Shown here: positions 25,468-32,260 of the stretch, piece after piece
How the letters are laid out: every line of letters starts with the position of its first letter
How positions within the stretch are numbered: position 1 is the stretch's first letter
DNA from: an uncultured Campylobacter sp.
GTDB taxonomy: Bacteria; Campylobacterota; Campylobacteria; Campylobacterales; Campylobacteraceae
Assembly: GCF_938015785.1 (NCBI RefSeq)
Contig: NZ_CALLWC010000049.1
Coordinates: 1-32,856 of the forward strand
DNA length: 32,856 nt
Direction: 5' to 3'
Made by a program: the position numbers and the translations under genes
Notes under the pieces: generated by a model
Databases searched by the model: none
The model's input: only the letters and a program-made list of their open reading frames with translations
What the model was told of the DNA's origin: nothing

Positions 25468-26442
25468 GTGGATATTAAAACCGTAATAGATTTAGAAAAG
25501 CAGCGCAAACGGCTTAAGAAAAGTCGCAAGTTTTGGAAAATTTTAAGTTATCTCGTAGCGTTCGTGGTTTTCGGCCCGATGCTTGCGCTCGCATTGATAA
25601 TCATCTTTCTCGATTTTCCCAAACTCGATCTCGGCGTAGAAAGTTTATCCTTTTTAGTCGCGTCTATTTTAGCAATAATCAGTACGAGAGATGAATTTTA
25701 CGAGTGGATTTTCGAGCGCAAAACCGAGCGATTTTTGATGCGCTACAAAGAGCTTTATCTCAAGCCTTATATCGAAAGTCTGGGCTTTTCGTATAAAATG
25801 GGCGCGCTTTTTCAGGAAAAAGAGGTGAGGCAGAGCGAGATATTTGACGGATTTGATAGATTTCGCGCGGATGATCTGGTTTGCGCGAACGTGGACGGCG
25901 TGGATTTTATGTTTTGCGACATAAGGCTGGAAAAGGACATCGGTGCGGGAATTCCATTTATTTTTAAAAATAATTACGCCACATTTTTCGAAGGACCCTT
26001 TTTCGTGGCAAATTTTAATAAAAAAATCTGCTCCGACGTTTTTGTTTTCTCGGACGCGGCGGCGCCCGCAGGCATAGATTTACCGCCTTCAGGGCTGCCG
26101 CGCAAGCTATGGGGCGACCGCAAAATCCCGATAGATAATGCGGATTTCAATGCAAATTTCTCGGTTTACGCAAGCGATACGGTGGCGGCTATGTATGTCC
26201 TGACGCCCGCGCTGATGGAGAAAATTTTATCTCTTAAACAGCTCGTGAAATCGGATATCTCGCTGAGTTTCAAGCAAAATAAAATTTATATCGCGATAGC
26301 TCGCGGCGCCGATAGTTTCGAGCCGAGCTTGGATCAGCCGATACTCAATGCCCGCATCGCAAAGGATATCAAGGCGGATCTGGACGCGATGCTGCAAATC
26401 GTAAAAATTCTAAAGTTGAATGAAAAAATTTGGATGTCTTAG
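25468..26442 (+). CDS. DUF3137-family membrane protein (second copy)
   Basis: About 324 residues from the GTG at 25468. This is preferred to an in-frame TTG at 25462, because AGAGG (25457-25461) lies six bases before the GTG but touches the TTG. Two membrane helices follow a basic N-terminus (about residues 25-50 and 55-75). The soluble part carries FEGPFFVANFNKKICSDVFV (about 172-191) and a C-terminal FKQNKIYIAIARG strand, matching the layout of the protein at 1578-2492. Sequence identity between the two copies looks low, so they are old paralogs or separate acquisitions. Function unknown. Confidence 0.8.
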   Translation: MDIKTVIDLEKQRKRLKKSRKFWKILSYLVAFVVFGPMLALALIIIFLDFPKLDLGVESLSFLVASILAIISTRDEFYEWIFERKTERFLMRYKELYLKPYIESLGFSYKMGALFQEKEVRQSEIFDGFDRFRADDLVCANVDGVDFMFCDIRLEKDIGAGIPFIFKNNYATFFEGPFFVANFNKKICSDVFVFSDAAAPAGIDLPPSGLPRKLWGDRKIPIDNADFNANFSVYASDTVAAMYVLTPALMEKILSLKQLVKSDISLSFKQNKIYIAIARGADSFEPSLDQPILNARIAKDIKADLDAMLQIVKILKLNEKIWMS

Positions 26443-26466
26443 CCAGGCACAAGGCAGAGAGGGCAA

Positions 26467-26561
26467 GCGAGCAAAATAAGACAGGGCAAGGCAAGGCGAG
26501 TAGATGAAACGAGGCGGGGTGAAGCAAAGCGACTAGATAAAACAAAGCGGGGCAGAATAGG
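26467..26561. repeat. Three degenerate tandem units, purine-rich plus strand
   Basis: Units begin with GCGAG/GCGAC at 26467 (29 bases), 26496 (33 bases) and 26529 (33 bases). The last two share the frame GCGA-TAGAT-AAAC-A-GCGGGG. The tract 26443-26580 has very few T on the plus strand. It lies in the 320-base gap between the DUF3137 gene and tRNA-Val, which otherwise shows no gene. Confidence 0.55.
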
Positions 26562-26719
26562 CTGGGGCAAAACACGCGAGTGCTGCGCGAGCGCGATAAA
26601 ATTTCACGCGGAGCTTTGGCATGATGGTGAAATTTCGCGTAGAATTTCGACGGCGTTTTACGTCGCGGCGAAATCTTGTATAGAATTTCGGCGGAATTTT
26701 ACGAAAAATTAAAATTTGC

Positions 26720-26748
26720 TTGCTATTGAGAGATTTTTTTGATATACT
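26720..26748 (+). promoter_or_regulatory. Promoter of tRNA-Val
   Basis: TTGCTA (26720-26725) and TATACT (26743-26748) are separated by 17 bases and end 13 bases before the tRNA. Spacing and position suit a sigma-70 promoter. Confidence 0.55.
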
Positions 26749-26761
26749 GCCATTTCTTTTT

Positions 26762-26837
26762 GGCCCCGTAACTCAGTTGGTAGAGTGTCACCTTGACATG
26801 GTGGAAGTCGTTGGTTCGAGTCCAATCGGGACCACCA
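26762..26837 (+). tRNA. tRNA-Val, anticodon GAC
   Basis: The 76-base cloverleaf folds by eye: acceptor GGCCCCG with CGGGACC, D stem ACTC/GAGT, anticodon stem TCACC/GGTGG with loop TTGACAT, T stem GTTGG/CCAAT with loop TTCGAGT, and an encoded CCA end. The anticodon GAC reads GUC and GUU valine codons. One oddity: positions 3 and 70 are C and A, a mismatch in the acceptor stem. All other stems pair (with U27-G43 and G49-U65 wobbles). The gene is the last core element before the AT-richer small-gene array. Confidence 0.95.
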
Positions 26838-26957
26838 TTTAAGCTATTTTTAAGTTTCAATCGGGACTTAAGTTGTTCAAATTTTAATCACTTCATTTTC
26901 GCGCGCACCATCTGTCTTAAATTTAGTTATTCCGACCCCCTTCATTTTTATTTTAGA

Positions 26958-26963
26958 TATAAT
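26958..26963 (+). promoter_or_regulatory. -10 box upstream of the Imm32 gene
   Basis: TATAAT (context AGATATAATTTTTCC) lies 93 bases before the first gene of the array. The leader contains a short palindrome, TCGGTAACCGA, and AAAGGAG at 27037-27043. Confidence 0.45.
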
Positions 26964-27055
26964 TTTTCCCGAAATACTATGAGATCGATTGGTCGATGGA
27001 TGAGGTAAATTTTATTCGGTAACCGATTAAATTTAGAAAGGAGTATCGGCGCTAT

Positions 27056-27316
27056 ATGGGACAGTATGTTATAAAAACATTAGATTACTGCACAGAAAAG
27101 GGGCTGCGGCTACAATGGGAAAAGGACTTCGCGATCTCCGTTAATGCTCCAGGAAACGAAGTTACTATAAGGGCGAATAAAAGCGGACTTATATCTCTTG
27201 CCAGGCATTTGCTTACTTTAGCGCAAGATTCCGTGCCGAAACATTCGCATATACATCTGGATGAGTATAATTCGCTTGAGAATGGCTCGGCGGAACTTAT
27301 ATTGGAGAAAATATGA
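27056..27316 (+). CDS. Imm32-family immunity protein
   Basis: An 86-residue protein matching the Imm32 family of polymorphic-toxin immunity proteins. The conserved core is RANKSGLISLARHLLTLAQ (about residues 39-57), followed by a short linker and SHIHLDEYNSLENGSAELI (about 64-82). Imm32 proteins neutralise a cognate toxin in the cytosol. No toxin gene is adjacent. AAAGGAG lies 12 bases before the ATG, a slightly long spacing. The stop overlaps the next mini-ORF (ATGA at 27313-27316). It opens the right-hand array and is its most secure identification. Confidence 0.88.
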   Translation: MGQYVIKTLDYCTEKGLRLQWEKDFAISVNAPGNEVTIRANKSGLISLARHLLTLAQDSVPKHSHIHLDEYNSLENGSAELILEKI

Positions 27317-27402
27317 ACACAAACAGCATCAATGTAGATGGAAAAGAGCTATTATACCCCGCAATCAAAGGGGATGGGATTATATTTGACGGCGCTCGAT
27401 GA
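27313..27402 (+). CDS. 29-codon mini-ORF coupled on both sides
   Basis: The ATG overlaps the Imm32 stop and its TGA overlaps the ATG of the next gene, both as ATGA. The peptide begins MNTNSINVDGKELLYPAIKG and ends FDGAR. It may be a real small protein, the surviving start of a deleted gene, or simply a translational bridge between the two neighbours. Double ATGA coupling over so short a frame is unlikely by chance but not proof of function. Confidence 0.45.
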   Translation: MNTNSINVDGKELLYPAIKGDGIIFDGAR

Positions 27403-27956
27403 ATAACGGTATAGTGCGCAAAAAGGAGAATAAATCAGTGCTACCGAATAAAATTTATATAAAAGACGATCCTCTAACTATCGATGACGAACTTATGGGG
27501 CATGAGTATCATAAATTAGATATTAAAATTCTAGAGAACAAAAAGCTTGTGGTATTGGGTTTTACTACGAATTTGGCTATGTATTATTTCGCAAAAAACA
27601 TTTTAACATCATCGTATAATGAAAGGGTCTCATACCTAGAGTTTTTCCCTTATGAATATTGGGTGGGAGGAGCGCGATTTGCAAAAAATAGCGCTCAACT
27701 ATGTATAGATATAAAGGAATTTATTAAAATAGACGAAGTGGAGTGCTGCATAGCGGACGATATGGACAGGTATAAATTTAAATTGGATTTTAAAACATTC
27801 TACCAAAGCGTTACATTTTATTTCCCTAGTACGAAGGACTACATAAATTTCGCTAAATACCTGCTAAGCATGAGTATCTACAATAGAAAAAATAGGGTAA
27901 AATTTTATAGCGAAGATTATACGTTGATTTTGCAATATTGCAGGTTTGTTATATGA
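27399..27956 (+). CDS. Orphan protein, probable immunity cargo
   Basis: This 185-residue soluble protein starts at an ATG overlapping the preceding mini-ORF stop. I do not recognise it. It is rich in Tyr, Phe and Lys, with two related-looking segments: LGFTTNLAMYYFAKNILTSS (about 53-72) and FYFPSTKDYINFAKYLLSMS (about 143-162). Both read as a strand, a loop and a FAK-hydrophobic helix, which suggests an internal duplication. There is no signal peptide or membrane helix. Composition is AT-rich like its neighbours. Role inferred from the array only. Confidence 0.8.
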   Translation: MNNGIVRKKENKSVLPNKIYIKDDPLTIDDELMGHEYHKLDIKILENKKLVVLGFTTNLAMYYFAKNILTSSYNERVSYLEFFPYEYWVGGARFAKNSAQLCIDIKEFIKIDEVECCIADDMDRYKFKLDFKTFYQSVTFYFPSTKDYINFAKYLLSMSIYNRKNRVKFYSEDYTLILQYCRFVI

Positions 27957-28078
27957 GGAATTTAAAACGATCAAGAATAGAAATTTATCTCCATAAAGCC
28001 CAAATTTAAGTTAAGGATTGGACGGTATGGCGCAAAACACGATGAATGAAGCAGATCGTAACGAAAAGGAGCAGCAAA

Positions 28079-28141
28079 ATGTCAGATAGAATCGGCTCCT
28101 GTTGTATCGGCATGATGGCAACTATCTCAAAAAAGCCATAG
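28079..28141 (+). CDS. 20-codon mini-ORF with good ribosome binding site
   Basis: AAGGAG (28066-28071) stands seven bases before an ATG opening a 20-codon frame that begins MSDRIGSCCIGMMATISKK. It sits in the 194-base gap between two array genes and ends nine bases before the next ATG. It might be a small peptide, a leader for the membrane protein downstream, or a remnant. A second short frame (28027-28089) overlaps it and has weaker signals. Confidence 0.3.
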   Translation: MSDRIGSCCIGMMATISKKP

Positions 28142-28150
28142 GAATAAAAA

Positions 28151-28723
28151 ATGAGCACTAGGATAGGTTTAATACTTTTGGGCGCATTTTTTGTATTTGA
28201 AAGCATTCTTGGCTGCTTTAGCGGAAAGATGTATTTTAAATACGGGGGCTGGAGCGCAGTTGAACCGGTCTATATTATCAAGATTTTTATCATCGGCTTA
28301 TTGTTTGTTTCTGCAGGAATTTTCATAAACAAAAAAATAGGTAGAGTGATTAATGCCTTGATAGGTTTAAGCCTTTTAATAATATCTATAGAAATTTTTA
28401 CAACGCAAGATCCCGCAGGAATACAAAGTAAAATCGGATATCCTTTTCTTATCTCGGGATTTTTGGTTTTACTTATTAGTATCTCGTTTTTTTACCTCGC
28501 CTTCCATTCTGAGAAGAGCATAAAAAGATATCCGCAATATATGTGGTGTGCAGACTGCGGCAAATTTTACCGATACGAGGACATCAAAGATACCGATCAA
28601 ATTTGCCCGGACTGCGGCAAAAAACTTACGGAGTATAATGACGGCGACTACCGGAAAAGAAACGCCTCTGAGCAAAGCGCTAAAACTCCGAAGATCAAAA
28701 AGCGTAAATTTAAAAAGCGATGA
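28151..28723 (+). CDS. Membrane protein with C-terminal zinc ribbon (copy 1)
   Basis: A 190-residue protein with about four membrane helices (residues about 5-21, 42-59, 66-84, 98-117). A cytosolic zinc ribbon follows with C133/C136 (CADCGKFY) and C152/C155 (CPDCGKKL), then a very basic tail (KIKKRKFKKR). AGGA precedes the ATG. The gene immediately downstream is a shorter paralog sharing FYLAF..EKS.K.YP..M.C..C and D.KD....CP.CG. I do not know the family. Such anchored ribbons may serve as immunity proteins acting at the membrane or as accessory proteins of unknown role. Confidence 0.85.
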   Translation: MSTRIGLILLGAFFVFESILGCFSGKMYFKYGGWSAVEPVYIIKIFIIGLLFVSAGIFINKKIGRVINALIGLSLLIISIEIFTTQDPAGIQSKIGYPFLISGFLVLLISISFFYLAFHSEKSIKRYPQYMWCADCGKFYRYEDIKDTDQICPDCGKKLTEYNDGDYRKRNASEQSAKTPKIKKRKFKKR

Positions 28724-28754
28724 AATTCGATTTGTTATACGAGGAATATATAAA

Positions 28755-29186
28755 ATGCTAAATAGAATTTTTGCATTAATCGGCTTTTTTGCTTTTTTCG
28801 CATGGGGGCTGACGGCCGCTTTATTGGGAAAAGTCGATATAAAGCCAGGCTTTATGGCATCGGTAAAATTTAATAGCGCGTATCTGCGTATCATCATAGG
28901 AATTGTATGCTTTGCAGCGTGCGCTTTCTTTGCGTATCTCGCATTTCGCCCCGAAAAAAGCGTAAAGTATTATCCTAAATTTATGCGCTGCAAAGGGTGT
29001 TTTAAATTTTATAATTTCTCGGACGTTAAAGATAGGAGCGTTTGCCCTAAGTGCGGAGGCGAGCTGCAAGATTATGCCGAGATAGAAAAGTGGAATCAAG
29101 CAGAAAAGAATAAAAAGCTTGAAAGATATTATAAATTTGAAAAAGAGTGGTTAAAGACGATAAAAAAGCAAGGAAGTGAGAAATAA
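28755..29186 (+). CDS. Membrane protein with C-terminal zinc ribbon (copy 2)
   Basis: A 143-residue paralog of the preceding gene with only two membrane helices (about 4-24 and 44-64), the zinc ribbon C79/C82 and C97/C100 (CPKCGGEL), and a Lys/Glu-rich helical tail. I chose the ATG at 28755 because GAGGA lies nine bases upstream. The frame is open further upstream but there it shadows copy 1. Relative to copy 1 it lacks the middle helix pair, so it is a duplicate with internal loss, or copy 1 gained two helices. Function unknown. Confidence 0.82.
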   Translation: MLNRIFALIGFFAFFAWGLTAALLGKVDIKPGFMASVKFNSAYLRIIIGIVCFAACAFFAYLAFRPEKSVKYYPKFMRCKGCFKFYNFSDVKDRSVCPKCGGELQDYAEIEKWNQAEKNKKLERYYKFEKEWLKTIKKQGSEK

Positions 29187-29187
29187 A

Positions 29188-29595
29188 ATGATAAATTACA
29201 AAAATATCGGTTCTATTTATGAGCTTAACTCTTTACCTAAAAGCAGCTCGGATATATATTTGCTTATCGGATCGCACTTTATGGATAAGATAGATATCTT
29301 TAGCAATATCGCAACGGATTTTCTTATAGGCGTCAAGTGGATATTCTTCTACGCAGAGAAAGCGTCGCAATTAGAAGATATCTTTGATAGTTTTATAGAG
29401 CGGCACGATTTATTGGATATCGTTACATTGTCATACGGAATCGATGAAAAAACAGAGCTTGTAAATCTATTTTTATCTAAGATAACTCCAACAACTATGG
29501 GCGTATCAATATTGGATGAGAAAAATGCTGCCGAAAACGAGCTACTGTGCGAAATTCTAAAAGCCATAAATAATAAAAATGGCGATAAAATTTAA
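29188..29595 (+). CDS. Orphan protein, probable immunity cargo
   Basis: About 135 residues from the ATG at 29188. An in-frame GTG at 29176 touches AAGGAA with no spacing and is less likely. The sequence is acidic and helical with strand segments such as SDIYLLIGSHFMDKI (about 20-34) and VKWIFFYAEKASQLEDI (about 49-65). No family is recognised and there is no membrane helix. It begins one base after the previous stop, so it is co-transcribed with the zinc-ribbon pair. Confidence 0.78.
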   Translation: MINYKNIGSIYELNSLPKSSSDIYLLIGSHFMDKIDIFSNIATDFLIGVKWIFFYAEKASQLEDIFDSFIERHDLLDIVTLSYGIDEKTELVNLFLSKITPTTMGVSILDEKNAAENELLCEILKAINNKNGDKI

Positions 29596-29608
29596 AATGA
29601 GGTGAAAT

Positions 29609-30136
29609 ATGCAGCAAAATGAAGAATTGTATTATTTAATAGCTGGATTTCTATACGATTGGTGCGATATAGAGTTGTTTTGCGATGAATTTTATAAGAT
29701 GTATGATTTGGAATCGCAATATTGCGCAACCAATAAAGCGGAAGAGCAGGCATTAAAAGAATTGGATATGATGACGGGTAGATTTTCTGAGTTTGATGAA
29801 GATTTTAAAAAGGCTCCTAACGTATTTTTTAAAGAAGGCGAGATAAGGCAAAAGGCAGAAGAAATTTTTCGATTATTTTCTAATATCAAAATTTCAAAAG
29901 AGGAATTTTTTAGATTTTTGAAAGAGCAGAGAGGGCTAGATTTTCCGATTGGCGTTGATTTAGGCGAAGGCTATGTAATGTGCCCGAATTGCTCCAATGC
30001 AATGAAAGTAGATGGGCGCCAAAGCGTGATTACATGCGATAATAAATATTGCATCGCTAAGTTTATCAATACTTTAGCGAAATTAACGCTTGCAAAGATC
30101 GAGAGTGCGAAATACAATAGCCAAGAAGCCGATTAA
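29609..30136 (+). CDS. Colicin-immunity-like protein with C-terminal zinc ribbon
   Basis: A 175-residue protein. Residues 5-90 follow the pattern of the colicin-D-type immunity family (Colicin_immun): LIAGFLYDWCDIELFCDEFY, a long acidic helix, FSEFDEDFKKAP, then GEIRQKAEEIFRLF. Residues about 124-150 add a Cys motif, MCPNCSNAMKV followed by TCDNKYCIAKF, giving four cysteines able to bind zinc. The family match is from memory of the pattern and moderately sure. The added ribbon is unusual. GAGGTGAA precedes the ATG, 13 bases after the previous gene. Expected role: cytosolic neutraliser of a nuclease toxin. Confidence 0.75.
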   Translation: MQQNEELYYLIAGFLYDWCDIELFCDEFYKMYDLESQYCATNKAEEQALKELDMMTGRFSEFDEDFKKAPNVFFKEGEIRQKAEEIFRLFSNIKISKEEFFRFLKEQRGLDFPIGVDLGEGYVMCPNCSNAMKVDGRQSVITCDNKYCIAKFINTLAKLTLAKIESAKYNSQEAD

Positions 30137-30182
30137 AAGGCTCAAGCGGACAAATCTTTGCTAAACCATAGAAAGGAGCACA

Positions 30183-30536
30183 ATGCTAAGCGGAAAGGAA
30201 ATTTACGAGAATTTTTTGTTAAGATTTTCGGATAACGAACGCGATATTATGAAAAATTTGGCGAGAAATATATATGAACTAAATAAAAGAGAGTTTATCA
30301 TTGAGTTTGATGAAAATAATATATACAAAGTCAGATTTTATGACGATTTTGAAGGATGCTGCGATCCAGGTCTCGAAGAAGGAGAAGAGGGATGGGATGA
30401 GCTATTTTTTGGATTTGAATTTGTAGTTTTAGAGGTTTTATCGACGCGAGCTACAAAATTTAAAAAAGGCGACTACATCGAAATCAACTACAAAAACTAT
30501 CCCAAAATATTTGATATGGATAGGAATTTGATTTAG
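30183..30536 (+). CDS. Orphan protein, probable immunity cargo
   Basis: A 117-residue acidic protein with a strong ribosome binding site (AAAGGAG, five bases before the ATG). It has a helical N-terminus, then REFIIEFDENNIYKVRFYDD, a Cys-Cys turn, the acidic stretch EEGEEGWDE, and a closing FKKGDYIEINYKNYPKIF. The last segment is a pattern seen in several small immunity families, but I cannot assign one. High negative charge fits an inhibitor that covers a basic nuclease surface. That is inference. Confidence 0.8.
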   Translation: MLSGKEIYENFLLRFSDNERDIMKNLARNIYELNKREFIIEFDENNIYKVRFYDDFEGCCDPGLEEGEEGWDELFFGFEFVVLEVLSTRATKFKKGDYIEINYKNYPKIFDMDRNLI

Positions 30537-30570
30537 ATATGATGATTTAATAGAATTATGGAGAAAATAG

Positions 30571-30657
30571 ATGCTTATTTTAGTAGGGCAGGAATTCCGC
30601 GTAAAAAGTATAGCTCAAGATGTCATAAAAGAATGGGATAAATACGATTTGGGCTAG
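30571..30657 (+). pseudogene. 28-codon mini-ORF, possible remnant
   Basis: GGAG lies seven bases before an ATG that opens MLILVGQEFRVKSIAQDVIK and stops at TAG (30655-30657) after WDKYDLG. Reading on past that stop in the same frame gives NDRIFKLN before a second TAG, so a single nonsense change or truncation may have shortened it. It sits in the 178-base gap between two array genes. It could equally be a small functional peptide. Confidence 0.35.
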
Positions 30658-30714
30658 AACGATAGAATATTCAAATTAAATTAGGTAGTAAAAAACAAAA
30701 AATAGGATTTTAAT

Positions 30715-31197
30715 ATGATAGAAAATGAATTTGAATTTTTAATTGCCTCCGTGCCGGATAGAGAAAAAGTAGTAGCCGAGATTTGGCATATGGACAGAGA
30801 GCCTTTAATACAGATCAACCATGAAACAAATAAGCTTTTAGTCGCTGCTACCGAGACTCGGCATAATATCAATTTTTACGAGCTTATATGGGCGCTATAT
30901 GCTGGGGGATTATGGCTAAAAGATGGAAATCAAACACCGAATTTTGCGGAGCAGTTTGAGAAATTTTCAAAAAGAAACGGAAGATGCTCGAAAAATATCT
31001 TTAAATTTACAAGATATGAGAATAAAGTGAGTATAGAACATAAAGGCAATCTAATAGCGCATGTCATAAAAGATGGCGACGCCCTATCGGTAGGTTTGTT
31101 AAATTTTGGATTTGAATTAAAAGACTGCGTAGAGCTCGAAAATTTCGTATGGGCTTTGCAAAATTCCAAAAAGCTGCTAGATGGCGCAGTTGTCTAA
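30715..31197 (+). CDS. Orphan protein with two similar halves, probable immunity cargo
   Basis: A 160-residue soluble protein. The first half runs VPDREKVVAEIWHMD, then IQINHETNKLLVAATET and FYELIWALYAGG. The second half repeats the plan: NKVSIEHKGNLIAHVIKDGD, ALSVGLLN and ENFVWALQNSKKLL. Each half reads as three strands and a helix ending in WAL, so this is probably a tandem domain. The VAEIW...I.IN.E...L pattern resembles small immunity-like proteins near Rhs tips, from memory. AGGA stands before the ATG. Confidence 0.78.
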   Translation: MIENEFEFLIASVPDREKVVAEIWHMDREPLIQINHETNKLLVAATETRHNINFYELIWALYAGGLWLKDGNQTPNFAEQFEKFSKRNGRCSKNIFKFTRYENKVSIEHKGNLIAHVIKDGDALSVGLLNFGFELKDCVELENFVWALQNSKKLLDGAVV

Positions 31198-31231
31198 GTA
31201 TCGCGGTAAAAACATATATGAGGGAAAACAA

Positions 31232-31597
31232 ATGACCGATTATTTCGTAAGAAAAGAAAGCGCAATAAAATTAAATAAGCTTTTGGGGTTAGATTCGACA
31301 GGAGATGAGCAAGATTGGGAGCTAGAATTAGCAGACATCGGCAAAATTACGTCAATGATAAATCTACTAGAAAACAAGATATTAAATTTCCGCGACAAGA
31401 TTGCTCTGTCGCATTTAATTGTCGCTTCGTTTGAGAAAGAGGATGAAGAGCTAGGCACGGTAGACGGGGATAGAATTAAAATATTTGCCGACTTTCTGGA
31501 CGATAACTTGCAAATCAAAAATATCATACGAGAATACTGGGTAGTTGCGTATGGGAATTTGAGTAGAAATTTAGCCTATTTGATATTTGGGGATTAA
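31232..31597 (+). CDS. Orphan helical protein, probable immunity cargo
   Basis: About 121 residues from the ATG at 31232, preferred over the ATG at 31181 because GAGGGA lies six bases before it and the longer form would overlap the previous gene. It is helical and acidic: SMINLLENKILNFRDKIAL (about 45-63), FEKEDEELGTVDGDRIKIF and IIREYWVVAYGNLSRNLAYL. The LLENKILN phrase recurs as SLENKILNLR in the next gene. No family recognised. Confidence 0.75.
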   Translation: MTDYFVRKESAIKLNKLLGLDSTGDEQDWELELADIGKITSMINLLENKILNFRDKIALSHLIVASFEKEDEELGTVDGDRIKIFADFLDDNLQIKNIIREYWVVAYGNLSRNLAYLIFGD

Positions 31598-31703
31598 TAA
31601 AGGTATTAAATTTGTGAAATTATAAATATAAAATTAAGTATAAAGAAAGATGGCTAAAATTTTGTTGAGATCGTCGATATAGATAGAAATAAAGGATTAA
31701 ATA

Positions 31704-32063
31704 ATGCAGCCCAAAATTAGAAATTTATGCGTATCGCTGGAAAATAAAATTTTAAATTTACGTTCTCTTGATCCCGAGCACGTATGCTACTGTATAGCAA
31801 CATGGTTTATGGAAAATAAAATTTTGTTTCTTATGAAAGAATACAACGGTTGCGGCTTGGACGAACTTTTAAAGTTAAATTTTAAAGATTATCCGACCGA
31901 GCTATCGATTTACGGCGACGGAAAAGCAAAGGATCTCTTTGGCGCAAAGATCATCAAATCGGACAAATACCGCTTGATCAACAAAATTAGAGTGCTGAAA
32001 GATCAAAAGAGCTTAAGACTGGTCTACGAGGAATTAAACTCGGTTATATTCGATAGCTTGTAG
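31704..32063 (+). CDS. Orphan protein, probable immunity cargo
   Basis: A 119-residue protein with AAAGGA seven bases before the ATG. It begins with an amphipathic helix (SLENKILNLRSLDPEHV), followed by CYCIATWFMENKILFLMKEY and a basic C-terminal half. Its first 35 residues resemble the middle of the preceding protein, which may mean a shared helical module. There is no signal or membrane segment. The 106 bases before it hold no gene that I can support. Confidence 0.72.
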   Translation: MQPKIRNLCVSLENKILNLRSLDPEHVCYCIATWFMENKILFLMKEYNGCGLDELLKLNFKDYPTELSIYGDGKAKDLFGAKIIKSDKYRLINKIRVLKDQKSLRLVYEELNSVIFDSL

Positions 32064-32074
32064 TTAGCGTAGAT

Positions 32075-32260
32075 TTGGACTTGGCGTGCGAATGTCCGCA
32101 ATGGTCGCCTAGCGATTATAGAGTTATGTTAAACGAAGCGACGGACGAAATCGTTTTTGCCTGCATAAATTGCGGTAAGAAATTTTATCCACATACTCTT
32201 ACCGAGTGCCAAATAAATTGTAATCTTGCTATTCCTAAACGCGAATATTTTATCAATTAA
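32075..32260 (+). CDS. Small cysteine-containing protein with TTG start
   Basis: A 61-residue frame opening with TTG: MDLACECPQWSPSDYRVML, then FACINCGKKFYP and ECQINC. The four cysteines in CEC and CINC could form a zinc knuckle, and two more follow. The ribosome binding site is weak, and the start could instead be the ATG at 32126. Amino-acid composition and the paired cysteines argue for a real gene, the third zinc-ribbon-like product in this array. Confidence 0.55.
   Translation: MDLACECPQWSPSDYRVMLNEATDEIVFACINCGKKFYPHTLTECQINCNLAIPKREYFIN

Noticed and set aside
26369..26575. Minus-strand frame rich in Leu, Cys, Pro and Phe near tRNA-Val
   Set aside because: It is simply the pyrimidine-rich complement of the degenerate purine repeat tract.
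28027..28089. 20-codon frame upstream of the first zinc-ribbon gene
   Set aside because: It lacks a good ribosome binding site and overlaps the better-supported mini-ORF at 28079.
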